A DNA stretch of 64,000 bases from Paraburkholderia tropica (GTDB lineage: Bacteria > Pseudomonadota > Gammaproteobacteria > Burkholderiales > Burkholderiaceae): positions 184,171 through 248,170 of the forward strand of contig NZ_FNZM01000015.1 in assembly GCF_900109265.1 (NCBI RefSeq), written 5' to 3'. Shown one piece after another: positions 26,003 to 32,870 of this stretch; within the stretch, counting starts at the first letter, position 1; every line of letters begins with the position of its first letter. The translations under genes were made by a program, and so were the position numbers. A model generated the notes under the pieces. That model searched no databases and was not told the origin of the DNA. It saw only the letters and a program-made list of their open reading frames with translations.

Positions 26003-26937
26003 GCGAGCGCGTCGTCATCCTCGGAATCTATGTGACCGATCTCGCGTTTCGCGCGAGCCGCATGCCGGTGATCGGCGAGACCATCGCGGGCTCGGCGTTC
26101 GCGATGGGGCCTGGCGGCAAGGGCTCGAATCAGGCGGTGGCGGCGGCGCGCGCGGGCGCGGACGTGGTGTTCTGCACGCGTCTGGGCAACGACGCGTTCG
26201 GCGAGATCGCACGCGCGACGTGGGCCGCCGAAGGCATCACCGCGCGCGCGCCGGCCATCGACGGCATGGCGACGGGCGCGGCGCATATCTTCGTCGACGA
26301 AACCACGGGCATGAACGCGATCATCGTGGCGCCGGGCGCGGCCGGCACGATGGCCGCCGCCGACGCCGAAGCGATCGAAGCCGATATCGCGGCGTCGCGC
26401 GTGTTCGTCACGCAGCTCGAACAGCCGCTCGACGCGGCGCGGCGCGGCCTCGAAATCGCGCGCCGGCATGGCGTGACGACGGTGTTCAATCCGGCGCCCG
26501 CGATGGCGCTGCCCGACGACATTTACGCGCTCTGCGATTACGTCACGCCGAACGAAACCGAAGCCGCCGCGCTCACCGGCATCGCCGTGCGCAATGCCGA
26601 CGACGCGCGCCGCGCCGCCGACGTGTTGCTCGCGAAAGGTGCGGGCGCGGTCATCGTCACGCTTGGCGAGGCGGGCGCGCTGCTGCACACGCGCGAGGCC
26701 TCGGTGCTGCTGCCCGCGTATCAATGCGGGCCGGTCGTGGAAACGGCGGGCGCGGGCGACGGCTTCACGGGCGGTTTCGCGGCGGCGCTCGCGCGCGGCG
26801 ACGACGCGCTCGCGGCCACGCGCTTCGGCTGCGCGCTGGCCGGCATTTCGGTGACGCGGCCGGGCACCGCGCCGTCCATGCCCACGCGCGCGGAGGTGGA
26901 CGCGATGCTCGCCCGCACGCCCGCCGCGGCGCATTGA
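25999..26937 (+). CDS. Ribokinase/PfkB-family sugar kinase (possible deoxyribokinase)
   Basis: A 312-residue PfkB-family kinase. MGPGGKGSNQAVAAARAGADVVF is present near residues 35-58, and AGAGDGFTGGFAAALARG holds the catalytic Asp. NPAPAMALPDDIY and TPNETEAAALTG are typical ribokinase segments. CAGGAG lies 8 bases before ATG 25999, which overlaps the mutarotase stop. Since deoC is in the same operon, phosphorylation of 2-deoxyribose is a better guess than ribose, but sequence alone does not separate RbsK from DeoK. Confidence 0.9.
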   Translation: MSERVVILGIYVTDLAFRASRMPVIGETIAGSAFAMGPGGKGSNQAVAAARAGADVVFCTRLGNDAFGEIARATWAAEGITARAPAIDGMATGAAHIFVDETTGMNAIIVAPGAAGTMAAADAEAIEADIAASRVFVTQLEQPLDAARRGLEIARRHGVTTVFNPAPAMALPDDIYALCDYVTPNETEAAALTGIAVRNADDARRAADVLLAKGAGAVIVTLGEAGALLHTREASVLLPAYQCGPVVETAGAGDGFTGGFAAALARGDDALAATRFGCALAGISVTRPGTAPSMPTRAEVDAMLARTPAAAH

Positions 26938-26981
26938 AGCGCAAATGAAGCGCAAATAAGGCGCAAATAAGGCGCAAATAA
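26938..26981 (+). repeat. Four 11-base tandem repeats after the sugar kinase gene
   Basis: AGCGCAAATGA, AGCGCAAATAA, GGCGCAAATAA and GGCGCAAATAA start at the base directly after the kinase stop codon. Each unit carries TGA or TAA. One unit equals about one helical turn. Confidence 0.75.
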
Positions 26982-27021
26982 GGCGCGGCGCGCGCTGACG
27001 CACACGCAAAGGATGATGTCC

Positions 27022-28053
27022 ATGAAGGCTTCGTTTTTGGCTCGATGTTTCGGCGACCGGCAACTGAATTTTCTGCTGGCCGTGAACCTGCTCGTCGTGC
27101 TGGTCGCCATCGCGATCTCGCACGGCCAGTTCGTCGGCATCGACAATCTGCAGTCGATGGGTTCGCAGTTGCCCGAAGTCGCGCTGCTCGCGCTCGGCAT
27201 CATGCTGTCGATGCTGTCGGGTAACGGCGGCATCGATTTGTCCGGCGTGGGGCTCGCGAATCTCTCCGGCATGATCGCGGCGCTGATCGTGCCGCATGTT
27301 GTGAGCGGCGACGACTCGCCCGTGCTCTACACGGCGCTGTTCTGCGTGATCGTGGTGGGCATGGGTTTGATCGGCGGGCTGCTCAACGGCGTCGTGATCG
27401 CGCGGCTCGGCCTCACGCCGATTCTCTGTACGCTCGGCACGCAACTGCTGTTCACGGGCATCGCGGTGGCGCTGAGCAACGGCGCGTCCGTGCACGTCGA
27501 CTATGTCGAACCGCTCGCGGATATCAGCAACGGCAGCTTCTTTCAGGTGCCGATCTCGTTTCTGCTGTTCGTCGCGGTGGTGATCGTGCTCGGCTGGCTG
27601 CTGCGGCGCACGCCCTTCGGTCTGCGGCTCTATCTGATGGGCACGAATCAGCGCGCCGCGTTCTATGCGGGCATTCCGCGCGCGCGCATGCTGATTACCA
27701 CCTACGCGATGTGCGGCGTGCTCGCGTCGCTCGCGGGCCTCGTGAGCGTCTCGCACACGCTCAGCGCGAAATGGGATTACGGCAATTCGTATCTGCTGAT
27801 CGCGATCCTGATTGCGGTGATGGGCGGCGTGAATCCGTCGGGCGGCTATGGACGCATCATCTGCGTGTTTTTTGCCGCGACGGTGCTGCAATTCCTGTCG
27901 AGCCTGTTCAACCTGATGGGCGTGTCGCAATTCTTCGGCGATTGCGCGTGGGGCCTTTTGCTGCTGCTCTCGCTGGCCTTCGCGGGCGCGGAACGCGTGC
28001 GCTCGATCTTCGGACTCGGCGCGGCGCAGGGCGCGCGCAAGCGGCCCGGTTGA
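27022..28053 (+). CDS. Sugar ABC transporter permease 1 (RbsC-like)
   Basis: A 343-residue inner-membrane permease with 8-10 hydrophobic segments. ALGIMLSMLSGNGGIDLSGVG corresponds to the CUT2 permease GGIDLSVG motif, and YLMGTNQRAAFYAGI to the ATPase-contact loop. Three ATGs are close together (27013, 27016, 27022); AAAGGA is best spaced for 27022. A second, different permease gene lies at 30874, so the membrane part is probably a heterodimer. It is preceded by the 11-base repeat array. Confidence 0.9.
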   Translation: MKASFLARCFGDRQLNFLLAVNLLVVLVAIAISHGQFVGIDNLQSMGSQLPEVALLALGIMLSMLSGNGGIDLSGVGLANLSGMIAALIVPHVVSGDDSPVLYTALFCVIVVGMGLIGGLLNGVVIARLGLTPILCTLGTQLLFTGIAVALSNGASVHVDYVEPLADISNGSFFQVPISFLLFVAVVIVLGWLLRRTPFGLRLYLMGTNQRAAFYAGIPRARMLITTYAMCGVLASLAGLVSVSHTLSAKWDYGNSYLLIAILIAVMGGVNPSGGYGRIICVFFAATVLQFLSSLFNLMGVSQFFGDCAWGLLLLLSLAFAGAERVRSIFGLGAAQGARKRPG

Positions 28054-28153
28054 AGCGAAGCAGCGCAGGCAAAGCAATACAGCGCGCGGACATCGGGCCT
28101 CGGGCGTCCGCCGCCAGACATTTCGGGGCGACAGCGAACAACAAGGAGACAAC

Positions 28154-29158
28154 ATGAAGCTCAAACGACTCAGCATGGCGCTCGCGGCGGGCGCACTCGC
28201 GGCGGGCACGTTCGCCGCGGCGCAGGCGCAGGACAAGCAGACCATCGTCACGGTGGTGAAAGTGACCGGCATTAGCTGGTTCAACCGCATGGAAGAGGGC
28301 GTGAAGGAGTTCGGCAAGGACAATCCGAACATCACCGTCTATCAGACCGGTCCGGGCCGCGCCGACGCCGCGCAGCAACTGAAGATCATCGACGACCTGA
28401 TCGCGAAGAAAGTGAGCGCGATCGCGGTGGTGCCCTACGATCCGCCCACGCTCGAACCGGCGCTCAAGAAGGCGATGGATCGCGGCATCAAGGTCGTCAC
28501 GCACGAAGCCGACAACGAGAAGAACACGATGGTCGATGTCGAGGCCTTCGACAACAGCGCCTATGGCGCGGCGCTCAACGACCGTCTCGCGACCTGCATG
28601 CACAGCGAAGGCAAGTGGGCAACGCTGGTCGGCTCGCTCGGCAGCCGCTCGCAGGTGCAATGGGCGAACGGCGGCATCGACAACGCGAAGAAGAAGTATC
28701 CGAAGATGCAGCTCGTGGAGACCAACCTCGAAACCAATAACGACGGCGAGCGCGCCTATGAAGTCGCGAAGGAAACGCTGCGCAAGCATCCGGACCTGAA
28801 GGGCTTCCAGGGTTCGTCGTCGCTCGACGTGATCGGCATCGGCCGCGCGGTCGAGGAAGCGGGCCTGCAAGGCAAGATCTGCGTGTACGGCACGGGTCTG
28901 CCGACCGAGGCGGGCAAGTACCTCGAAAGCGGTGCGATCAACGGCATCGCGTTCTGGGACCCGAAGCTCGCGGGCATGGCGATGAACAAGATCGCGAAGC
29001 TGCTGCTCGACGGCAAGACCGTGGAGAACGGCGCGAATCTCGGCTTGCCGGGCTACGAGAAGGTGACCGTGTCGAAGGGTCCGGGCAAGGGCATCATCGT
29101 GCGCGGCCAGGGCTGGGTGAGCGTCGACAAGTCGAACTACAAGCAATACAACTTCTGA
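28154..29158 (+). CDS. Sugar ABC transporter periplasmic substrate-binding protein (LsrB/RhaS-like)
   Basis: A 334-residue exported protein. The signal peptide (MKLKRLSMALAAGALAAGTF, cleaved near AAAQA) is followed by IVTVVKVTGISWFNRMEEGV and VSAIAVVPYDPPTLEPALKKA, then GIKVVTHEAD. These segments match the binding proteins often labelled autoinducer-2 or rhamnose type. With deoC, a kinase and a mutarotase nearby, deoxyribose or a related sugar is the likeliest ligand. ACAAGGAGACAAC precedes the start. The stem-loops after the gene probably let it be made in excess over the membrane components. Confidence 0.92.
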   Translation: MKLKRLSMALAAGALAAGTFAAAQAQDKQTIVTVVKVTGISWFNRMEEGVKEFGKDNPNITVYQTGPGRADAAQQLKIIDDLIAKKVSAIAVVPYDPPTLEPALKKAMDRGIKVVTHEADNEKNTMVDVEAFDNSAYGAALNDRLATCMHSEGKWATLVGSLGSRSQVQWANGGIDNAKKKYPKMQLVETNLETNNDGERAYEVAKETLRKHPDLKGFQGSSSLDVIGIGRAVEEAGLQGKICVYGTGLPTEAGKYLESGAINGIAFWDPKLAGMAMNKIAKLLLDGKTVENGANLGLPGYEKVTVSKGPGKGIIVRGQGWVSVDKSNYKQYNF

Positions 29159-29161
29159 TCG

Positions 29162-29201
29162 CGCGAACTTGAAGTTCGCGTTGAACGCGGCGCGCGTTTT
29201 T
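29162..29201 (+). terminator. Intercistronic stem-loops with T-tract (partial terminator)
   Basis: CGCGAAC-TTGAA-GTTCGCG (29162-29180) is followed by AACGCG-GCG-CGCGTT (29184-29198) running into TTT. It probably attenuates transcription from the binding-protein gene into the ATPase gene. It may also act as an mRNA stabiliser. Confidence 0.55.
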
Positions 29202-29252
29202 GCTGAGAGGCGAAGCGCGCGGCGCGCGATCTAAGCGAGTGACCGGATCGGG

Positions 29253-30785
29253 ATGAGTGAGGATATGGCTTCGGAACCGTTATTGCAGGTGCTCGGCGTG
29301 CACAAGCGCTTCACGGGCGTGCACGCGCTGCGCGGCGTTACGCTCACGTTCGAGCGCGGGCAGATCTATCACCTGCTCGGCGAGAACGGCTGCGGCAAGA
29401 GCACGCTCATCAAGATCATCTCGGGCGCGCAGCCGCCCGACGAAGGCGAGATCGTGATCGACGGCGCGCATCATGCGAGTCTGTCGCCGCTCGAATCGCT
29501 CGCGGCGGGCATCGAGACTGTCTATCAGGACCTTTCGCTGCTGCCGAACATGAACGTGGCCGAGAACGTCGGCCTCACGGCGGAACTCGCGGAACACGGC
29601 GGGCGCCTCTCGCGCACCTTCGACCGGCGCGAACTCGCGCGCACGGCGGCGCGCGCGCTCAACGCGGTGGGCTTGCCCGGCGACGCCGATTTTCAGGCCA
29701 CGCTGATCGAACAATTGCCGCTCGCGACGCGCCAACTTGTGGCGATTGCGCGCGCCATCGCGAGCGAGGCGAAGTTCGTCATCATGGACGAACCCACGAC
29801 CTCGCTCACGCAAAAGGAAGTGACGAACCTGATCGCCGTGCTCGCGCAGTTGCGCGCGAGCGGCGTGACCGTGCTGTTCGTGAGCCACAAGCTCGACGAA
29901 TGCTATGCGATCGGCGGCGAAGTGATCGTGCTGCGCGACGGCCAGAAAGTCACGCAAGGGCCGATCACGAATTACACCAAGGCGCAGTTGAGCGAACTGA
30001 TGACGGGCCGTTCGCTGTCGACCGAGCGTTATCGCGCCGCGTCGGCGGATGCGAACGTCTTGCTCGACGTACGCGGTCTCGCGCGCGCGGGCGCGTTTCG
30101 CGACGTGTCGTTCACGCTACATCGCGGCGAGATTCTCGGCATCACGGGGTTGCTCGATTCTGGCCGCAACGAACTCGCGCGCGCGCTCGCGGGCGTCGCG
30201 CCCGCGCAAAGCGGCAGCATCACGCTCGAAGGGCAAGCCATCTCGCTGGCCACGCCCGCCGACGCCAAACGCGCGCGCATCGGCTACGTGCCGGAAGACC
30301 GCCTGAACGAAGGGCTCTTTCTCGACAAGCCGATTCGCGACAACGTGATCACCGCGATGATTTCCAGCCTGCGCGACCGCTTCGGCCAGATCGACCGCGT
30401 GCGCGCCCGCGCGCTCGCCGAAGACACCGTGAAGGAATTGCAGATCGCCACGCCGAACGTGGAGAAGGCCGTGCAGTCGCTCTCGGGCGGCAACCAGCAA
30501 CGCGTGCTGATCGGCCGCTGGCTCGCGATCGATCCGCGCGTGCTGATTCTGCATGGCCCGACCGTGGGCGTGGACGTGGGATCGAAGGACATCATCTATC
30601 GCATCATGCAGCGGCTTTCGGAGCGCGGCATCGGCATTCTGCTCGTGAGCGACGACTTGCCGGAACTGCTGCAAAACAGCGATCGCGTGTTGATGATGCG
30701 TAAAGGCCGCATCGCCGAGGAGCATCGCGCCGAAGGCTTGACCGAAGCCGAGCTGTATCGCGCGCTGCTCGCGGAGGCCGCGTGA
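29253..30785 (+). CDS. Sugar ABC transporter ATPase, two-domain (RbsA-like) with one degenerate site
   Basis: A 510-residue fused ATPase. Domain 1 has Walker A GENGCGKST (43-51) and Walker B FVIMDEPTTSL, but its signature is LPLATRQLVAIARAI rather than LSGGQ. Domain 2 has LSGGNQQRVLIGRWLA, but its Walker A is replaced by GLLDSGRNEL and its Walker B by LILHGPTVGVD (DE changed to HG). One composite site (A and B of domain 1 with the signature of domain 2) should therefore work and the other is dead. The stop TGA shares an A with the ATG of a 30-codon frame. Confidence 0.92.
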   Translation: MSEDMASEPLLQVLGVHKRFTGVHALRGVTLTFERGQIYHLLGENGCGKSTLIKIISGAQPPDEGEIVIDGAHHASLSPLESLAAGIETVYQDLSLLPNMNVAENVGLTAELAEHGGRLSRTFDRRELARTAARALNAVGLPGDADFQATLIEQLPLATRQLVAIARAIASEAKFVIMDEPTTSLTQKEVTNLIAVLAQLRASGVTVLFVSHKLDECYAIGGEVIVLRDGQKVTQGPITNYTKAQLSELMTGRSLSTERYRAASADANVLLDVRGLARAGAFRDVSFTLHRGEILGITGLLDSGRNELARALAGVAPAQSGSITLEGQAISLATPADAKRARIGYVPEDRLNEGLFLDKPIRDNVITAMISSLRDRFGQIDRVRARALAEDTVKELQIATPNVEKAVQSLSGGNQQRVLIGRWLAIDPRVLILHGPTVGVDVGSKDIIYRIMQRLSERGIGILLVSDDLPELLQNSDRVLMMRKGRIAEEHRAEGLTEAELYRALLAEAA

Positions 30786-30877
30786 TGCACGCCGCGCATT
30801 CATTGCCGTTTCGTCCGATGTCGTTTCGCCCAATGTCGCTTCGCCCAATGAATCACACGCAGCAGGCAACCGCATGA
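30785..30877 (+). CDS. 30-codon reading frame linking ATPase and permease genes
   Basis: The ATG shares a base with the ATPase stop (TGATG) and has GGAGG (30773-30777) 7 bases upstream, a near-ideal ribosome site. The frame ends in TGA overlapping the permease start (ATGA at 30874). The product is MHAAHSLPFRPMSFRPMSLR then PMNHTQQATA: three tandem five-residue units of the form (P/S)-(F/L)-R-P-M encoded by a 15-base DNA repeat. It most likely carries ribosomes from one gene to the next, since the permease's own ribosome site is weak. I know no family for it, so a stable product is uncertain. Confidence 0.5.
   Translation: MHAAHSLPFRPMSFRPMSLRPMNHTQQATA
30807..30851 (+). repeat. Three 15-base tandem repeats in the ATPase-permease junction
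   Basis: CGTTTCGTCCGATGT, CGTTTCGCCCAATGT and CGCTTCGCCCAATGA are contiguous. The unit is five codons, so copy-number change would keep the 30-codon frame open. Confidence 0.75.
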
Positions 30878-31914
30878 GCATGAATCAGACCATGAGCACG
30901 TCCAACACCGTCGAAGTCGCGCGTCAGTCGCCGCCGCTGAACTGGCGCGCGAAACTCGCGCGCAATCCGGAGTGGTTCACCGGTACGCTGATCGTCATTA
31001 CCTGCGTGGTTGTGGCGTCGATCAATCCGCGCTTCTTTCAGTGGGCCACGCTGTTCGACCTGCTGCATTCGGCGACCACGACCTCGCTGTTCGCGCTCGG
31101 CACGCTCGTGGTGCTGGCGTCGGGCGGCATCGACGTGTCGTTCACGGCCATCGGCGCGCTGACGATGTACGCGATCACCAAGGCCGTGTTCGCCTGGTGG
31201 CCCGATGCGCCGTTCGCGCTGATTCTCGTCGCGGGCGCGGTGGGCGGCGTTTTGCTGGGCATGATCAACGGGCTGCTCGTGCATCGTTTGCAGGCGCCTT
31301 CGCTGATCGTGACGATCGGCACGCAGTATCTGTATCGCGGGATGCTGCTGACTTTCGTCGGCACGGTGTTCTTCATGAATATCCCGCACAGCATGGATCA
31401 TTTCGGGCGCATTCCGCTGATCGCCTACAAGACCGCCGACGGGCTCAACGCGGTGCTGCCCGCGTCCGCGATCGCGCTCGTGCTGGCCGCGCTGCTCACG
31501 TGGTGGCTGCTCAATCGCACGATGATGGGACGTGGCGTCTACGCGATGGGCGGCAGCACGGCGATCGCGGAACGCCTCGGCTTCAATCTGCGCGCGATCC
31601 GTCTGTTCGTGTTCGGCTACACGGGTTTTCTGGCGGGCGTGGCGGGCATTCTGCACGTCTCGAACACGCGGCTCGCCAATCCGTTCGATCTGGTGGGTTC
31701 GGAACTCGACGTGATCGCCGCCGTGATTCTTGGCGGTGCGCGCATCACGGGCGGCAGCGGGACGGTGGTCGGCACGCTGCTGGGCGTGGCGCTCGTCACG
31801 CTCATCAATAACGTGCTGATTCTGATCGGCGTGCCGAGCACCTGGCAGAAGGTGGTGATCGGCGCGTTCATTCTGGTTGCGGGGACGTTGTTCGCGCTGC
31901 GCCGGCGCGGCTGA
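30874..31914 (+). CDS. Sugar ABC transporter permease 2 (RbsC-like)
   Basis: A 346-residue inner-membrane permease with a hydrophilic N-terminus of about 30 residues, then 8-10 membrane segments. LVVLASGGIDVSFTAIG is the CUT2 motif, YAMGGSTAIAERLGF the ATPase-contact loop and GSELDVIAAVILGGARITGG the C-terminal signature. Its ATG overlaps the stop of the 30-codon frame, suggesting coupled translation; only a weak AGG lies upstream. It is the last gene of the deoC operon and is separated from the convergent deoR-type gene by a terminator. Confidence 0.9.
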   Translation: MSMNQTMSTSNTVEVARQSPPLNWRAKLARNPEWFTGTLIVITCVVVASINPRFFQWATLFDLLHSATTTSLFALGTLVVLASGGIDVSFTAIGALTMYAITKAVFAWWPDAPFALILVAGAVGGVLLGMINGLLVHRLQAPSLIVTIGTQYLYRGMLLTFVGTVFFMNIPHSMDHFGRIPLIAYKTADGLNAVLPASAIALVLAALLTWWLLNRTMMGRGVYAMGGSTAIAERLGFNLRAIRLFVFGYTGFLAGVAGILHVSNTRLANPFDLVGSELDVIAAVILGGARITGGSGTVVGTLLGVALVTLINNVLILIGVPSTWQKVVIGAFILVAGTLFALRRRG

Positions 31915-31944
31915 GTTTTATCGACGTCGTCAACAAACCAGCAA

Positions 31945-31976
31945 ACGGGCGGCCGTGTAGTGCACGGGCCGCCCGT
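31945..31976. terminator. Hairpin terminator between convergent permease and DeoR genes
   Basis: A 10-bp perfect stem ACGGGCGGCC / GGCCGCCCGT with inner GTG/CAC pairing. The flanks are only mildly T-rich on the minus strand (GTTTGC). Its position between two convergent stops supports bidirectional termination. Confidence 0.6.
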
Positions 31977-31983
31977 CGCGCAT

Positions 31984-32715
31984 TCAGGCCTTGTTGCGTT
32001 TGCGCGGCGCGGCGCCTTTCTCGGTGATGACCGACGCGAAGTCGCCCATCTGCGCGAATCGCCACGCTTTGACGACGCCGATTTTGCTTGCGTCCGCAAC
32101 GAGATGGCTTTCGACGGCGCTCGCCATCGCGGCCTGCTTGAGCGCCACTTCGTGGAAATTCCAGCACGTCACGCCGCGCGCTTCGTCGATGCCGCCCGCT
32201 GAAATAAAGGCTTTGTTGATGCCCATTCGGCGCAGCATCTCCAGACTTTCGTCGCCCGCGAACGAGTCCGACGACGGCACGTACACGCCGCCCAGCAAGA
32301 TCATGCGCACGTTGGGCATGCGTCGCAGCACTTCGGCCACGTTCAGCGAATAGCACACGGCCGTGATCTGCAGATGCGCGGGAATCAGGCGCGCGAACGC
32401 GGCAAGCGTGGTGCCGCAATCGATGAAAATGGTGTCGTTTTCGGCGATCAGACGCGCCGCATGCGCCGACGCCTGCGCCTTGGCTGCCGCGAAGTGATCC
32501 TTCTCGTGTTCGAGCGAATAGCCGGCGGCGTTGGGCACGTGCTCGGCGCTGACGATATAGCCGCCGAGATAGGTAAAGCGCTCGGGATTCGCGCCGATGT
32601 CGCGCCGCACGGTCATTTCGGACACGCCGAGCAGCGCGGCCGCGTCCTTCAGATGCATGACGTTGTGTTGGGCGAGCGCGTCGGCGAGCGCCTGCAGCCG
32701 GTCGGGTTTGGCCAT
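31984..32715 (-). CDS. DeoR-family transcriptional regulator
   Basis: A 243-residue repressor-type regulator. The N-terminal HTH spans about residues 5-55 (RLQALADALAQHNVMHLKDA, GVSEMTVRRDI). The C-terminal sugar-phosphate-sensing domain has IFIDCGTTLAAFARLIP, the DeoR C-domain signature, then ILLGGVYVPSSDSFAG and GINKAFISAGGID. ATG 32715 (MAKPDRLQAL) fits the family start better than the longer frame from 32751. It is convergent with the deoC operon, so it probably represses it until a phosphorylated sugar such as deoxyribose 5-phosphate accumulates. Confidence 0.92.
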   Translation of the reverse strand: MAKPDRLQALADALAQHNVMHLKDAAALLGVSEMTVRRDIGANPERFTYLGGYIVSAEHVPNAAGYSLEHEKDHFAAAKAQASAHAARLIAENDTIFIDCGTTLAAFARLIPAHLQITAVCYSLNVAEVLRRMPNVRMILLGGVYVPSSDSFAGDESLEMLRRMGINKAFISAGGIDEARGVTCWNFHEVALKQAAMASAVESHLVADASKIGVVKAWRFAQMGDFASVITEKGAAPRKRNKA

Positions 32716-32769
32716 GTGATCGTCCGCCTTGCGCGCCGGGGAGGGGCGCAAAATCCGTTAGATTTGTAT

Positions 32770-32790
32770 CGATAACTTGATCGGATTATA
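32770..32790 (-). promoter_or_regulatory. Putative deoR promoter (-10) with operator dyad
   Basis: On the minus strand TATAATCC (32790-32783) is a near-perfect -10 box. It is followed by CGATCAAGTTATCG (32783-32770), a dyad with CGAT/ATCG arms, lying where transcription would start. Autoregulation by the DeoR protein is inferred. Confidence 0.5.
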
Positions 32791-32870
32791 ACAAGGCGGG
32801 ATGCCCGTGTGACCGCCAATGCAGATTTGCACGCGTTTTTAAGCGTGTTTTATGCGTGTTAAGGGATGCG

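Noticed and set aside
22991..26981. Tandem repeats considered as a CRISPR array
   Set aside because: Units are 10-11 bases with no spacers and no cas gene nearby.
25918..28335. An 805-codon open frame on the minus strand across the kinase and permease genes
   Set aside because: It is antisense to well-recognised genes, is composed mainly of Arg, His, Ala and Glu, and has no domain motif. Long antisense frames are expected at this GC content.
29253..30785. A frameshift considered as the cause of the missing LSGGQ in the ATPase
   Set aside because: The frame is continuous and flanking segments align on both sides; the signature is simply replaced.
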